DNA of 7,365 nt from Bacillota bacterium (GTDB lineage: Bacteria; Bacillota; Bacilli; Bacillales_B; DSM-18226): assembly GCA_021821235.1 (NCBI GenBank), contig JAKACS010000149.1:1-7365 (forward strand), written 5' to 3'. The notes below the pieces were generated by a model. That model was not told the DNA's origin. It ran no database searches and worked only from the letters and a program-made list of their open reading frames with translations. Position 1 is the stretch's first letter, and the number at the start of each line of letters is the position of its first letter. Shown here one piece after another: positions 1 to 5,830 of this stretch. The position numbers were made by a program, and so were the translations under genes.

Positions 1-875
1 AAGCTTACACCTTAAAGGAAGTTTCCAAAAAGATTGCTATCCCCCCAAGCAGGCTGAAACAATGGGAAAAAGATCTCGAAGGTTTGCTGATAATTCCCCG
101 AACCAAACAAGGTGCGCGGTTTTATACAGATTCTGAGCTTGAACTTTTATTGGAAATCAAAGAACTTTCGCAAAACCATTTGACAAAAGACGCCATTCAA
201 GAATGGTTGCAGAAAAAACATGCAGGAACACAGCAGGAAACGGTAGTCGAACTTATTCCACAGCCGGCAGAAACCACTTCCATTGCCATCTACTCTGAAG
301 AGCTGACGGCAAAAGACGAGCTCGATCGCCATTCAGAAGAATTCTTTGCTGCAATGGACACGTATAAACAAACGTTCTTAACCGAAGTAAAGGACGAGAT
401 TCGCAATGTGGTTCGAAAAGAAGTAGTTGATGAAGTGAAGAAAGAAATCTCGAATGGCATGCTTCACACAGTAAAAACATTGTCTAATTCTATTTACAAA
501 TCAAGTGCAACCACTCAAGCAGAATTGGCGGAACTGACCGATGCGGTTGAAAAAATTTCCGAAAAAACATCCGAAACATACCAATCCATATCCGATCGAA
601 TTGCTGGTCAGTCACTTGAAACATCTGAAGAGATTTATACTTTATCCAAACAGTTATCCGAAACATCAGAAGAACTCGCTCATTATATTGACGCAACAAA
701 TAATGGAATTGAGATTTTAACCGAAACGATTGAGAAAGAACGGGAAAATTATGCAGAAGATCTTGAACAGTTTCGCCAAGAGATACGTCAGCGCGAAATG
801 GCGTTTCAAACCATGCTCTCCAGCTTTCGAGAAACTGCTCCATCAAGGATGAGAAAATGGTGGCAATTCTGGTAA
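1..875 (+). CDS. MerR-type HTH plus coiled-coil protein, DUF3967-like (5' end cut by window)
   Basis: The open frame enters from the left edge (first whole codon at base 3) and ends TAA at 873-875, giving 290 visible residues. The visible N-terminus, AYTLKEVSKKIAIPPSRLKQW, is the recognition part of a MerR-type helix-turn-helix, followed by a wing-like segment (TKQGARFYTDSEL, about residues 32-44). Probably only a few residues are missing. The TTG at 84 lies inside this domain and is not the start. From about residue 95 to 280 the protein is rich in Glu, Lys, Gln and Ser with heptad-like spacing, so a long coiled coil is likely. It ends in a basic-aromatic tail, RMRKWWQFW. That layout, including a KWWQFW-like tail, matches the family I know as DUF3967 proteins of Bacillus. 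There is no effector-binding domain of a classical MerR regulator. It lies 56 bases upstream of racA with similar architecture. A DNA-bridging or anchoring role is inference. Confidence 0.8.
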   Translation, partial: AYTLKEVSKKIAIPPSRLKQWEKDLEGLLIIPRTKQGARFYTDSELELLLEIKELSQNHLTKDAIQEWLQKKHAGTQQETVVELIPQPAETTSIAIYSEELTAKDELDRHSEEFFAAMDTYKQTFLTEVKDEIRNVVRKEVVDEVKKEISNGMLHTVKTLSNSIYKSSATTQAELAELTDAVEKISEKTSETYQSISDRIAGQSLETSEEIYTLSKQLSETSEELAHYIDATNNGIEILTETIEKERENYAEDLEQFRQEIRQREMAFQTMLSSFRETAPSRMRKWWQFW

Positions 876-931
876 TCACGAACGAATGGGAAAAGTTGAT
901 TAAAATTAAAAAATAAATGGAGGAATGCAGG

Positions 932-1444
932 ATGAATTCGAGTGAAGTAGCAAGAATGCTGGGAGTATCGATCAGCACTGTGCAGCGCTGGGTTAAACAA
1001 TTGGAATTGCCAATGGATAAAAATGAGCGGGGGCATTATATTTTTAACGAGGAAAATGTTGAACTTTTAAAAACAGTTCAGGAGCAAATTCAAAATGGTG
1101 CCCTTCTTCAAGATATCGCCCCACTCTATATGAAAAAACCGCGAAAAGGCATTGTCAAACAGCATTCCGAAGAAGGTATCGAAAAACTTTCCGCCCGGAT
1201 CGGTGAACTAGAGGTTAAATTGAACGCCAAAGCCGATTCCGTTGCATCCTATCAACTATTGCAGCATCGGCAAGAAATTGAAGAATTGCAAAACCAGATT
1301 CAGCTTCTTTGTAGCCGTATCGAAGTACTGGAGAATGAAAGAAAAGTAAAGTCTGCATCCGAAAAACCACTTGTTCTCGACCAGCCAGTAAAACCTCGAA
1401 AGGTAAAAAAGAAAAACATTGTCCGTTTTTTGTTTGGATTTTAA
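932..1444 (+). CDS. racA: Chromosome-anchoring protein RacA
   Basis: The 170-residue product begins MNSSEVARMLGVSISTVQRW, a MerR-type helix-turn-helix (residues 2-21) followed by a short wing (NERGHYIFNEENVELL, 31-46). A basic linker follows (68-76), then a coiled coil with Leu/Ile heptads at about 83-138, and a basic tail ending KKKNIVRFLFGF. Order, length and the VQRWVKQLxLP signature agree with RacA of Bacillus (B. subtilis protein about 184 residues). In B. subtilis, RacA binds sites around the origin and ties that region to the cell pole through DivIVA as the cell enters sporulation. An in-frame ATG at 917 also exists, but the ribosome binding site TGGAGG (918-923) overlaps it and sits 8 bases before the ATG at 932, so I chose 932. 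In B. subtilis racA belongs to the sporulation-entry programme; I found no convincing sigma-H or Spo0A site here, so readthrough from the upstream gene is possible. Confidence 0.85.
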   Translation: MNSSEVARMLGVSISTVQRWVKQLELPMDKNERGHYIFNEENVELLKTVQEQIQNGALLQDIAPLYMKKPRKGIVKQHSEEGIEKLSARIGELEVKLNAKADSVASYQLLQHRQEIEELQNQIQLLCSRIEVLENERKVKSASEKPLVLDQPVKPRKVKKKNIVRFLFGF

Positions 1445-1453
1445 TGTGCTTAG

Positions 1454-1498
1454 ATAACAAGAGAATCACCACATACGGATGGATGATTCTCTTGTTAT
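1454..1498 (+). terminator. Strong hairpin after racA, probable terminator
   Basis: ATAACAAGAGAATCA (1454-1468) pairs perfectly with TGATTCTCTTGTTAT (1484-1498): a 15-bp stem with a 15-nt loop, starting 10 bases after the racA stop. The following T run is weak (TTTC), so termination on the plus strand may be imperfect. There is no T run on the minus-strand side. Confidence 0.7.
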
Positions 1499-1547
1499 TT
1501 CATGAGTTTACATAACATATTTATCGATTATTAGAAAACTCTGCTCC

Positions 1548-1631
1548 TTTCTGTGGCCAGTTCCTTTTTATCCTCGGATTTTCTGTTGATATCCGCGGAC
1601 TTCCTTTATTTATCCATATTTGTCGCTTTTT
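1548..1631. repeat. Degenerate 21-base tandem repeat, about four units
   Basis: TATCC recurs at 1569, 1590 and 1611, exactly 21 bases apart. Two units share TATCCNCGGA, the third is TATCCATAT, and a fourth, more worn unit (TTTCTGTGGCC) starts 21 bases earlier at 1548. Each unit continues into a T-rich half. The array fills the gap between the hairpin after racA and the 3' end of the convergent acyltransferase gene, so it would lie in the 3' untranslated region of that gene. No coding potential was seen. TCCGCGGA in the third unit is a perfect 8-base palindrome. Confidence 0.55.
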
Positions 1632-1667
1632 TTGTAACATTTTCCATTTTTGGCAGCAGCGTTTTTC

Positions 1668-2654
1668 TTAAAGTCGTAATTCTACTAATGGCTTCGTATA
1701 TTTTTTGATCATGTAGCTTCCCAGCAATAAGCAAATGAGCAAGGAGAAAGCAAACAGCACAATATACTGTCCGGAAATGGCATCTATTGCATCGTCTGAT
1801 AGAAATGCCTTTGTGAGTTGTATAATAAAACCATGAAAAAGGTAAACATAAAGTGTTCGTTTCCCAATAACGGTTAATTTAAATTCTCCGGAAGGAATAA
1901 GAGCCATAAAGCTAAAAATAACAAGCAAAGTACTGACGTATTGAAATGCCCGGATCAACCCGTCTGTCCACTCTTCTCCTCCCATTCCCGCATACGACGT
2001 ATCCCCTAGAAGCCAGGAAACAGAGTCTTTCGGGAAACTTGTTCCAAAGAATATAAATGTAACCGTCATGATAGCGATCGCAATTGGCAGGGAAAATTTT
2101 GCTTTTATCAGCCGTTTCAATTGTTCTGGTTTTAGTAAAAATCCAAGCAGGAAGTACGGGAAAAACACAAACGTTCTTGAGATACTTAAGAAACTGCCGG
2201 CATTCTCGACATACCCGATCCCTACTCCCATTAAAATTGAGAGGGCAAAGCCGTACCATTTTAGGTTTGCGAACAGATATAGGAGAACATTCCAGAAAAA
2301 CGCACTTAATAGGAACCATAATGTCCAGTGAGGGCGCAGCAAATGAACGTTAAGGGAGTCTTCCTGACCGCTCCAATAGTAAAATAATGAATAGATAATC
2401 TGGAAGATTAAATAAGGAAGCAATACTTTTTTTGCGATTTTTCGTAAATAGCCTTTCTTGCGATATCCTTTAGCGAAATAGCCAGAAATCAAAATAAATG
2501 CCGGCATATGGAACAAAAAGATAAAAGTGTAAAAGGTAAACAGAAGATCATCGTTTCTTTTTAAGGGGCTGATCACATGGCCAAACACCACTAAAAAAAT
2601 TAAAATGAATTTCGCATTATCGAAATATTGACTTCTTTGTGAAGCTGAAGCCAT
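1668..2654 (-). CDS. Acyltransferase family 3 integral membrane protein
   Basis: The 328-residue product is hydrophobic nearly throughout, with roughly ten membrane segments. Its N-terminus (SQYFDNAKFILIFLVVFGH) is the signature of the acyltransferase-3 family, with the conserved catalytic-type His at about residue 26. LFHMPAFILISGYF (about 47-60) is the second conserved block, containing His49 and the SGYF turn, and RPHWTLWFLLSAFFW is the third. Family members such as OatA- and fucose-acetylase-like proteins transfer acetyl or other acyl groups to extracellular sugars or cell-wall polymers; the substrate here cannot be read. There is no extra SGNH domain, and the length suits the short single-domain type. 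The start ATG is preceded by GAGGTGA (minus strand, 2659-2665). It is a single gene facing racA. No oligo-T terminator is evident downstream. Confidence 0.85.
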   Translation of the reverse strand: MASASQRSQYFDNAKFILIFLVVFGHVISPLKRNDDLLFTFYTFIFLFHMPAFILISGYFAKGYRKKGYLRKIAKKVLLPYLIFQIIYSLFYYWSGQEDSLNVHLLRPHWTLWFLLSAFFWNVLLYLFANLKWYGFALSILMGVGIGYVENAGSFLSISRTFVFFPYFLLGFLLKPEQLKRLIKAKFSLPIAIAIMTVTFIFFGTSFPKDSVSWLLGDTSYAGMGGEEWTDGLIRAFQYVSTLLVIFSFMALIPSGEFKLTVIGKRTLYVYLFHGFIIQLTKAFLSDDAIDAISGQYIVLFAFSLLICLLLGSYMIKKYTKPLVELRL

Positions 2655-2991
2655 TTAATCACCTCAATTCTACAAAAATGTAAAAAGGTTGCTAACTGAA
2701 ATGTTGCGCCCAATCCAAAAAGTTTCCGCTGCCTAAAAAGCCTTATCACACTTAACACGAACAGCCCACAACAAACCCCACCCAATAAATTACCACTCTT
2801 TTCTTAATGAAAACTTAAGACAAGCCTTTTTTTGCTAAAACAGGTAGATAGACTTACTCATTACTACTCCTTTTTTACTTTTTTGTAGGAAAAATAGGTA
2901 TTGCAAACAGATTAGTTGGAAACCTCCGTGTATTATTGATAGAATTTCTTTGGAAGTCTAGAAAGATTTTTTCGCAAAGGAAGATGTTCAA
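2655..2991. other. Divergent intergenic region, acyltransferase / flavin oxidoreductase
   Basis: This 337-base AT-rich spacer separates two divergently transcribed genes. Toward the plus strand it holds a good sigma-A promoter for the oxidoreductase (2916-2945). For the acyltransferase no single clear promoter stands out on the minus strand. An 8-codon minus-strand frame with a strong ribosome binding site (2835-2876) is described in the findings. No RNA gene or longer gene was seen. Confidence 0.5.
2916..2945 (+). promoter_or_regulatory. Predicted sigma-A promoter for the flavin oxidoreductase gene
   Basis: TTGGAA (-35, 2916-2921) and TAGAAT (-10, 2940-2945) are separated by 18 bases. Transcription would start near 2952, giving a leader of about 40 bases. 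The AAAGGAAG ribosome binding site (2976-2983) lies 8 bases before the ATG at 2992. Confidence 0.55.
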
Positions 2992-4008
2992 ATGGTACAA
3001 AAGCAATTAAGTGATACCCGTTTTTCCGTGCTTGACCTAGCACCGATTATAAAAGACGGTACCCCCGCAACAGCCTTAAAAAATACAGCCGATTTAGCCC
3101 GCCATGTTGAAAAGTGGGGCTACCACCGCTACTGGTTGGCCGAACACCACAGTATGCCGGGAATTGCCAGTTCAGCAACAGCGGTGGTCATTGGGCATGT
3201 TGGCGCGCATACGTCGACCATTCGGATTGGTTCCGGCGGAGTGATGCTCCCGAACCACGCCCCCCTTGTGATTGCTGAACAGTTCGGTACGCTTGACGCC
3301 CTTTTTCCAGGAAGAATTGATCTCGGACTTGGCCGCGCACCAGGTACAGATCAGTTAACAGCACATGCGCTAAGACGTGACCGCCGCAGTGATGGTTCGG
3401 ATTTTCCTGAACAGGTGGCCGAATTGCGCGGGTATTTTAAAGAACAACTATCGGGAAAAAGGGTTGTCCGTGCAATTCCCGGAGAAGGCGCCGATATTTC
3501 CATATGGCTGCTCGGATCAAGCGGCTACAGTGCCCAGCTGGCTGGCCAACTCGGCTTGCCATTCTCATTTGCAAGCCATTTTGCCCCAGAAAACACTTTA
3601 CAGGCGCTTGAACTGTATCGACGGAACTTTCGGCCATCTGAAGTGCTTGAAAAGCCATATGCAATGGTTGGAGCCAATGTGATTGCAGCAGATACGGATG
3701 AGGAAGCACGGCGGATGGCAACTTCCATGGCCCAGCAATTTTTAAGTCTGATTCGCAACAATCCCGGTCAGTTGCAGCCTCCAGTTGACAACATTGATGA
3801 ACTGGCAACTGATTACGAGAAGGCACTGCTTCAACAGCGGCAGGCTGCAAACATAGTGGGTTCAAAAGAAACCGTAAAAGAACAGCTTCAAGCATTTCTC
3901 AATAAAACCGAAGCAGATGAAGTGATCGTGAACGCACAAATTTATGATCACAAGGCGCGACTGCATTCATATGAATTGCTGGCGGAAATCGTTAATTCCA
4001 AAAAATAA
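2992..4008 (+). CDS. LLM-class (luciferase-like) flavin-dependent oxidoreductase
   Basis: The 338-residue product matches the bacterial luciferase-like fold of the subgroup annotated as luciferase family oxidoreductase group 1 / MsnO8 type (E. coli YhbW and B. subtilis YwcH are the kind of relatives I recognise). Visible family blocks are the N-terminal strand FSVLDLAPI, the [12 protein letters not shown] segment (about residues 42-53), [44 protein letters not shown] split over about residues 76-119, and a late [11 protein letters not shown] segment typical of the C-terminal helix region. Such enzymes use reduced FMN to oxidise organic substrates; the substrate is unknown. The gene is a single unit with its own promoter and terminator. 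By eye it is richer in GC than its AT-rich neighbours, which may reflect strong codon constraint or a different origin. Confidence 0.85.
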   Translation: MVQKQLSDTRFSVLDLAPIIKDGTPATALKNTADLARHVEKWGYHRYWLAEHHSMPGIASSATAVVIGHVGAHTSTIRIGSGGVMLPNHAPLVIAEQFGTLDALFPGRIDLGLGRAPGTDQLTAHALRRDRRSDGSDFPEQVAELRGYFKEQLSGKRVVRAIPGEGADISIWLLGSSGYSAQLAGQLGLPFSFASHFAPENTLQALELYRRNFRPSEVLEKPYAMVGANVIAADTDEEARRMATSMAQQFLSLIRNNPGQLQPPVDNIDELATDYEKALLQQRQAANIVGSKETVKEQLQAFLNKTEADEVIVNAQIYDHKARLHSYELLAEIVNSKK

Positions 4009-4012
4009 ATGC

Positions 4013-4054
4013 AAAAAAGGTTAGGTTTCCTTTTGAAGATACCTAACCTTTTTT
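4013..4054 (+). terminator. Intrinsic terminator, potentially bidirectional
   Basis: AAAAAAGGTTAGGT (4013-4026) pairs perfectly with ACCTAACCTTTTTT (4041-4054): a 14-bp stem with a 14-nt loop. It begins 5 bases after the oxidoreductase stop. Because the stem starts with six A and ends with six T, it can terminate either direction. It is the first credible minus-strand terminator after nrnB, so nrnB mRNA probably runs antisense through 4105-4217 before ending here. Confidence 0.85.
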
Positions 4055-4104
4055 CTTGTTTTACTTGGCTAATCAGAATTTATATCCATAAATTTTAAAC
4101 GCAC

Positions 4105-4217
4105 GACGGACAGGACGTCCTAGTCAGGCGAGTGCCACAGGATGTGGCGTCAACGAGCGTGATAAATTCAATTACGCCTCTGTCTTCGTCCAAAGGACTC
4201 GCCAGTCGGCGAGTTTT
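4105..4217 (+). ncRNA. Candidate structured RNA or dispersed structured element
   Basis: About 110 bases between convergent genes fold, by eye, into consecutive perfect or near-perfect stems. GACGGAC (4105-4111) pairs with GTCC-TA-GTC (4117-4125), loop AGGAC. GCCACA (4134-4139) pairs with TGTGGC (4143-4148), loop GGA. GCGTGAT (4157-4163) pairs with ATTACGC (4171-4177) with one G-T pair. ACTCGCC (4197-4203) pairs with GGCGAGT (4208-4214), then TTTT. Two hairpins display GGA in the loop within a shared ACAGGAYGT sequence. Alternative pairings also exist: GACG/GACAG (4105-4113) with CTGTC/CGTC (4180-4190), and GGCGAGT (4127-4133) with ACTCGCC. The oligo-T side shows the plus strand is the likely RNA. 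No strong promoter was found upstream, so it may be a repeat element or a product of readthrough rather than an autonomous RNA gene. I do not recognise a named family with certainty. Confidence 0.5.
4197..4217 (+). terminator. Terminator hairpin ending the structured element, touching the nrnB stop
   Basis: ACTCGCC (4197-4203), loop AGTC, GGCGAGT (4208-4214), then TTTT (4214-4217) and CATTT. The stem can extend through GG/TT wobble pairs. The T run overlaps the complement of the nrnB stop codon (4217-4219). On the minus strand the same stem is followed by CCTTTGG, so it points only to the plus strand. Confidence 0.6.
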
Positions 4218-5458
4218 CATTTAATTTCTAATTTCTTTCTCATCAATTCCGGATATTGATTCCGAACTACCTCTGGGGAAAGCTGTTTTGCGATTGCCAA
4301 ATCCTTGACACATTCATCATCATAGCTAAGCCAGACACCATATTGTCGTTTAAGGAGCCGCTCCGCCTCTTCAAACGTGCCAAAGGTTAAACTAAGCGGC
4401 ATTTTTTGAGCGATGATGATATATTTTTGTTCTCTTGCTGGCTTGATGTAAAATTTTTTCCCTTCCCGGTTTTGATAGGCGGTTCCATAATCTGCACTCT
4501 TGACATTTAAACTATTTTTTTCAGGATCCGGCCTCAACGGCGGGTAGGCAAAAACATCTGCCACAAATTTTTTAAATGTTGTTTCAGTCATTTCGCATCC
4601 GGAGGCTTTCGGATGGCCTCCGCCGCCATACTTTTTCGCAAATGCTGCAACATCCACCGTATCGTGAATTGTTCGGAACCCGATTTTCTTTGACGACAGA
4701 TTGAGTAAAGCAATCATGTCCAGATGGGGATATAGCTTATTTAATTCATTTCCAAGCTCAGATAAATATTGTTCTGCATGAATGATTCCAATATAGTAAG
4801 GATCGATAAAGGCCTGAACAACTTGGCGGCTTTTCGAATGAATATAGCGGTCAATTTTTCTTTCTTCTAAATCAAGAACAACGTTTTCCGTATCGGTTAA
4901 AGAAAATGATTCCGAATTGCTGGCAATACGCTGCAATATTTCCTCTTCCAACTTTTCCCTCGATAAAATATAAAATAAATCATTTAACCGTTTAGCCGTC
5001 ACATTATTGTTTTCATCCCATTCCCATGTGTCATATTGACGGACAAGCTCAATAAACTCCTCTAAACTTTTGTTTTGATTGATTTTTTTATGCTCAAGCA
5101 AGTCCTCGTAGAATAACGAGGTCGCACATGTTTTTTTCCTTGATGGATATTCAGGCTGCACATGTCCCCATTTGTATTGGTTAAAATGGAGTGCCGTTAC
5201 ATGGTGGTCGATCACACGAACGTGTTTTCCTTCATGAAATCGTTTTGCTAATTTTTTTTCTACTTCCTCGTTTACTGCAAGGTCTGTAATATACACTTCT
5301 TCTTGATCAAAATCCGGATTTCCCAAAAATTCTTCAACTCTTTGATTTAAATTCCTGTATGAACAATACGAAACATCCGCTTTGTCGCCAAATGCGATTT
5401 TCGCGACAATTCCACAGCCCAAACCGTCCAAATCAATATCGGTAAAAAGCTTGACCAC
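4217..5458 (-). CDS. nrnB: DHH-family nano-RNase NrnB (oligoribonuclease)
   Basis: The 413-residue product (from the GTG chosen here) is a DHH phosphoesterase. Motif I is FTDIDLDGLGCG (residues 5-16, with Asp9 and Asp11; Asp7 stands where many DHH proteins have His). Asp59 lies in VYITDL, the DHH triad is Asp84-His85-His86 in VRVIDHHVT, and Asp143 lies in QYDTW. The DHHA1 domain carries GGGGHPKASG at 278-287. A further segment of about 100 residues follows. Length, motif spacing and the LDGLGCGIVAK context fit NrnB (B. subtilis YngD, about 399 residues), a Mn-dependent cytoplasmic enzyme that clears 2-5 nt RNA fragments. Other possible starts are ATG at 5464 and GTG at 5467; AGGTGA (5464-5469) is ideally spaced only for the GTG at 5458, giving MVKLFTD. 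The gene stands alone, downstream of a leader with its own terminator. Confidence 0.85.
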   Translation of the reverse strand: MVKLFTDIDLDGLGCGIVAKIAFGDKADVSYCSYRNLNQRVEEFLGNPDFDQEEVYITDLAVNEEVEKKLAKRFHEGKHVRVIDHHVTALHFNQYKWGHVQPEYPSRKKTCATSLFYEDLLEHKKINQNKSLEEFIELVRQYDTWEWDENNNVTAKRLNDLFYILSREKLEEEILQRIASNSESFSLTDTENVVLDLEERKIDRYIHSKSRQVVQAFIDPYYIGIIHAEQYLSELGNELNKLYPHLDMIALLNLSSKKIGFRTIHDTVDVAAFAKKYGGGGHPKASGCEMTETTFKKFVADVFAYPPLRPDPEKNSLNVKSADYGTAYQNREGKKFYIKPAREQKYIIIAQKMPLSLTFGTFEEAERLLKRQYGVWLSYDDECVKDLAIAKQLSPEVVRNQYPELMRKKLEIK

Positions 5459-5463
5459 TCTCA

Positions 5464-5469
5464 TCACCT
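5464..5469 (-). promoter_or_regulatory. Ribosome binding site that decides the nrnB start
   Basis: AGGTGA on the minus strand ends 5 bases before the GTG at 5456-5458. It overlaps the alternative ATG (5462-5464) and GTG (5465-5467), which would be left without a properly spaced site. This favours GTG initiation. Confidence 0.6.
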
Positions 5470-5535
5470 ACTAATTTTTTCATAAGTCTTATTTTGAAAT
5501 AAATCGGCACATCTTATTCGCTAAATTTCAAAACG

Positions 5536-5565
5536 AAAAAAACCTTTGAAACAGGTTCAAAGGTT
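5536..5565 (-). terminator. Intrinsic terminator ahead of nrnB
   Basis: On the minus strand AACCTTTGAA (5565-5556), loop CCTGT, TTCAAAGGTT (5550-5541) is a perfect 10-bp stem continuing into a T run to 5536. It lies 78 bases upstream of the nrnB start in the same direction, so it would stop a transcript before it reaches nrnB unless prevented. Confidence 0.8.
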
Positions 5566-5631
5566 CAAAGAGAGCCAAGCTGTCGCTTAAAAGCCCATCA
5601 TTTAGGAGGTCTAAACTTTGAAAGTTTAACC
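5536..5631 (-). ncRNA. Candidate small RNA or attenuated nrnB leader, about 95 nt
   Basis: The region is bounded by a good promoter and an intrinsic terminator. The predicted RNA opens with a hairpin: GGT-TAAACTTT (5631-5621), loop C, AAAGTTTA-G-ACC (5619-5608), with G5611 bulged. An ACCTCCT stretch follows (minus strand 5610-5604), identical to the anti-Shine-Dalgarno core of 16S rRNA and resembling the C-rich seed regions of Bacillus and Staphylococcus regulatory RNAs. Next come an unpaired AT-rich stretch and two tandem TTTGAACC units (5569-5554), the second forming the 5' arm of the terminator. The early TTCAAAG (5622-5616) can pair with either CTTTGAA (5570-5564 or 5562-5556), so an antiterminated form is possible. 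Whether it is a stand-alone RNA or the nrnB leader cannot be settled here. It shows no Fur box. Confidence 0.5.
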
Positions 5632-5637
5632 ATTTTC

Positions 5638-5665
5638 ATTTTACCATAAATTAAAAATATTTCAA
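5638..5665 (-). promoter_or_regulatory. Predicted sigma-A promoter for the small RNA / nrnB leader
   Basis: On the minus strand TTGAAA (5665-5660) and TAAAAT (5643-5638) are separated by 16 bases, and TGG directly before the -10 gives an extended -10 (TGnTAAAAT). Transcription would begin near 5631. I saw no equally good promoter between the terminator and nrnB. Confidence 0.65.
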
Positions 5666-5764
5666 TAGTTTAAACCTTTAATGTATTCAAGCGTGAAAGA
5701 ATTTTTTCCGTGCATTTGAAATATAAATACAGTATATTGTATCTAGGTTTATTTTGCCGTTCCC

Positions 5765-5785
5765 CCACTGCTTCGGTGGTTTTTT
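5765..5785 (+). terminator. Orphan plus-strand terminator
   Basis: CCACTG (5765-5770), loop CTT, CGGTGG (5774-5779), then six T (5780-5785). It is a compact GC-rich stem with one G-T pair and a textbook T run. No gene or clear promoter lies immediately upstream on the plus strand. Confidence 0.7.
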
Positions 5786-5830
5786 AAATATGCAGCGAGA
5801 AGGGATCGAAAGAGCATGATAAAGAATGAA

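Noticed and set aside
84..875. TTG at 84 as a start for the first gene
   Set aside because: The frame continues upstream through a clear helix-turn-helix to the window edge, so the gene is simply truncated.
876..931. Sigma-H promoter or Spo0A box before racA
   Set aside because: GAAT-like and AGGA-like sequences occur but not at the required spacing, and no TTTGTCRAA-like site is visible.
490..978. Minus-strand open frame of 162 codons opposite the first gene and the start of racA
   Set aside because: It is a shadow of the coiled-coil reading frames, with no ribosome binding site and no recognisable domain.
3437..3895. Minus-strand open frame of 152 codons inside the flavin oxidoreductase gene
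   Set aside because: The opposite strand carries an unmistakable luciferase-like protein over the whole stretch; the frame is low-complexity Leu/Gln-rich and has no start signal.
5598..5633. Eleven-residue leader peptide (MVKLSKFRPPK) at the start of the candidate small RNA
   Set aside because: The ATG lies at or just before the predicted transcript start and has no ribosome binding site; it also shows no run of regulatory codons.
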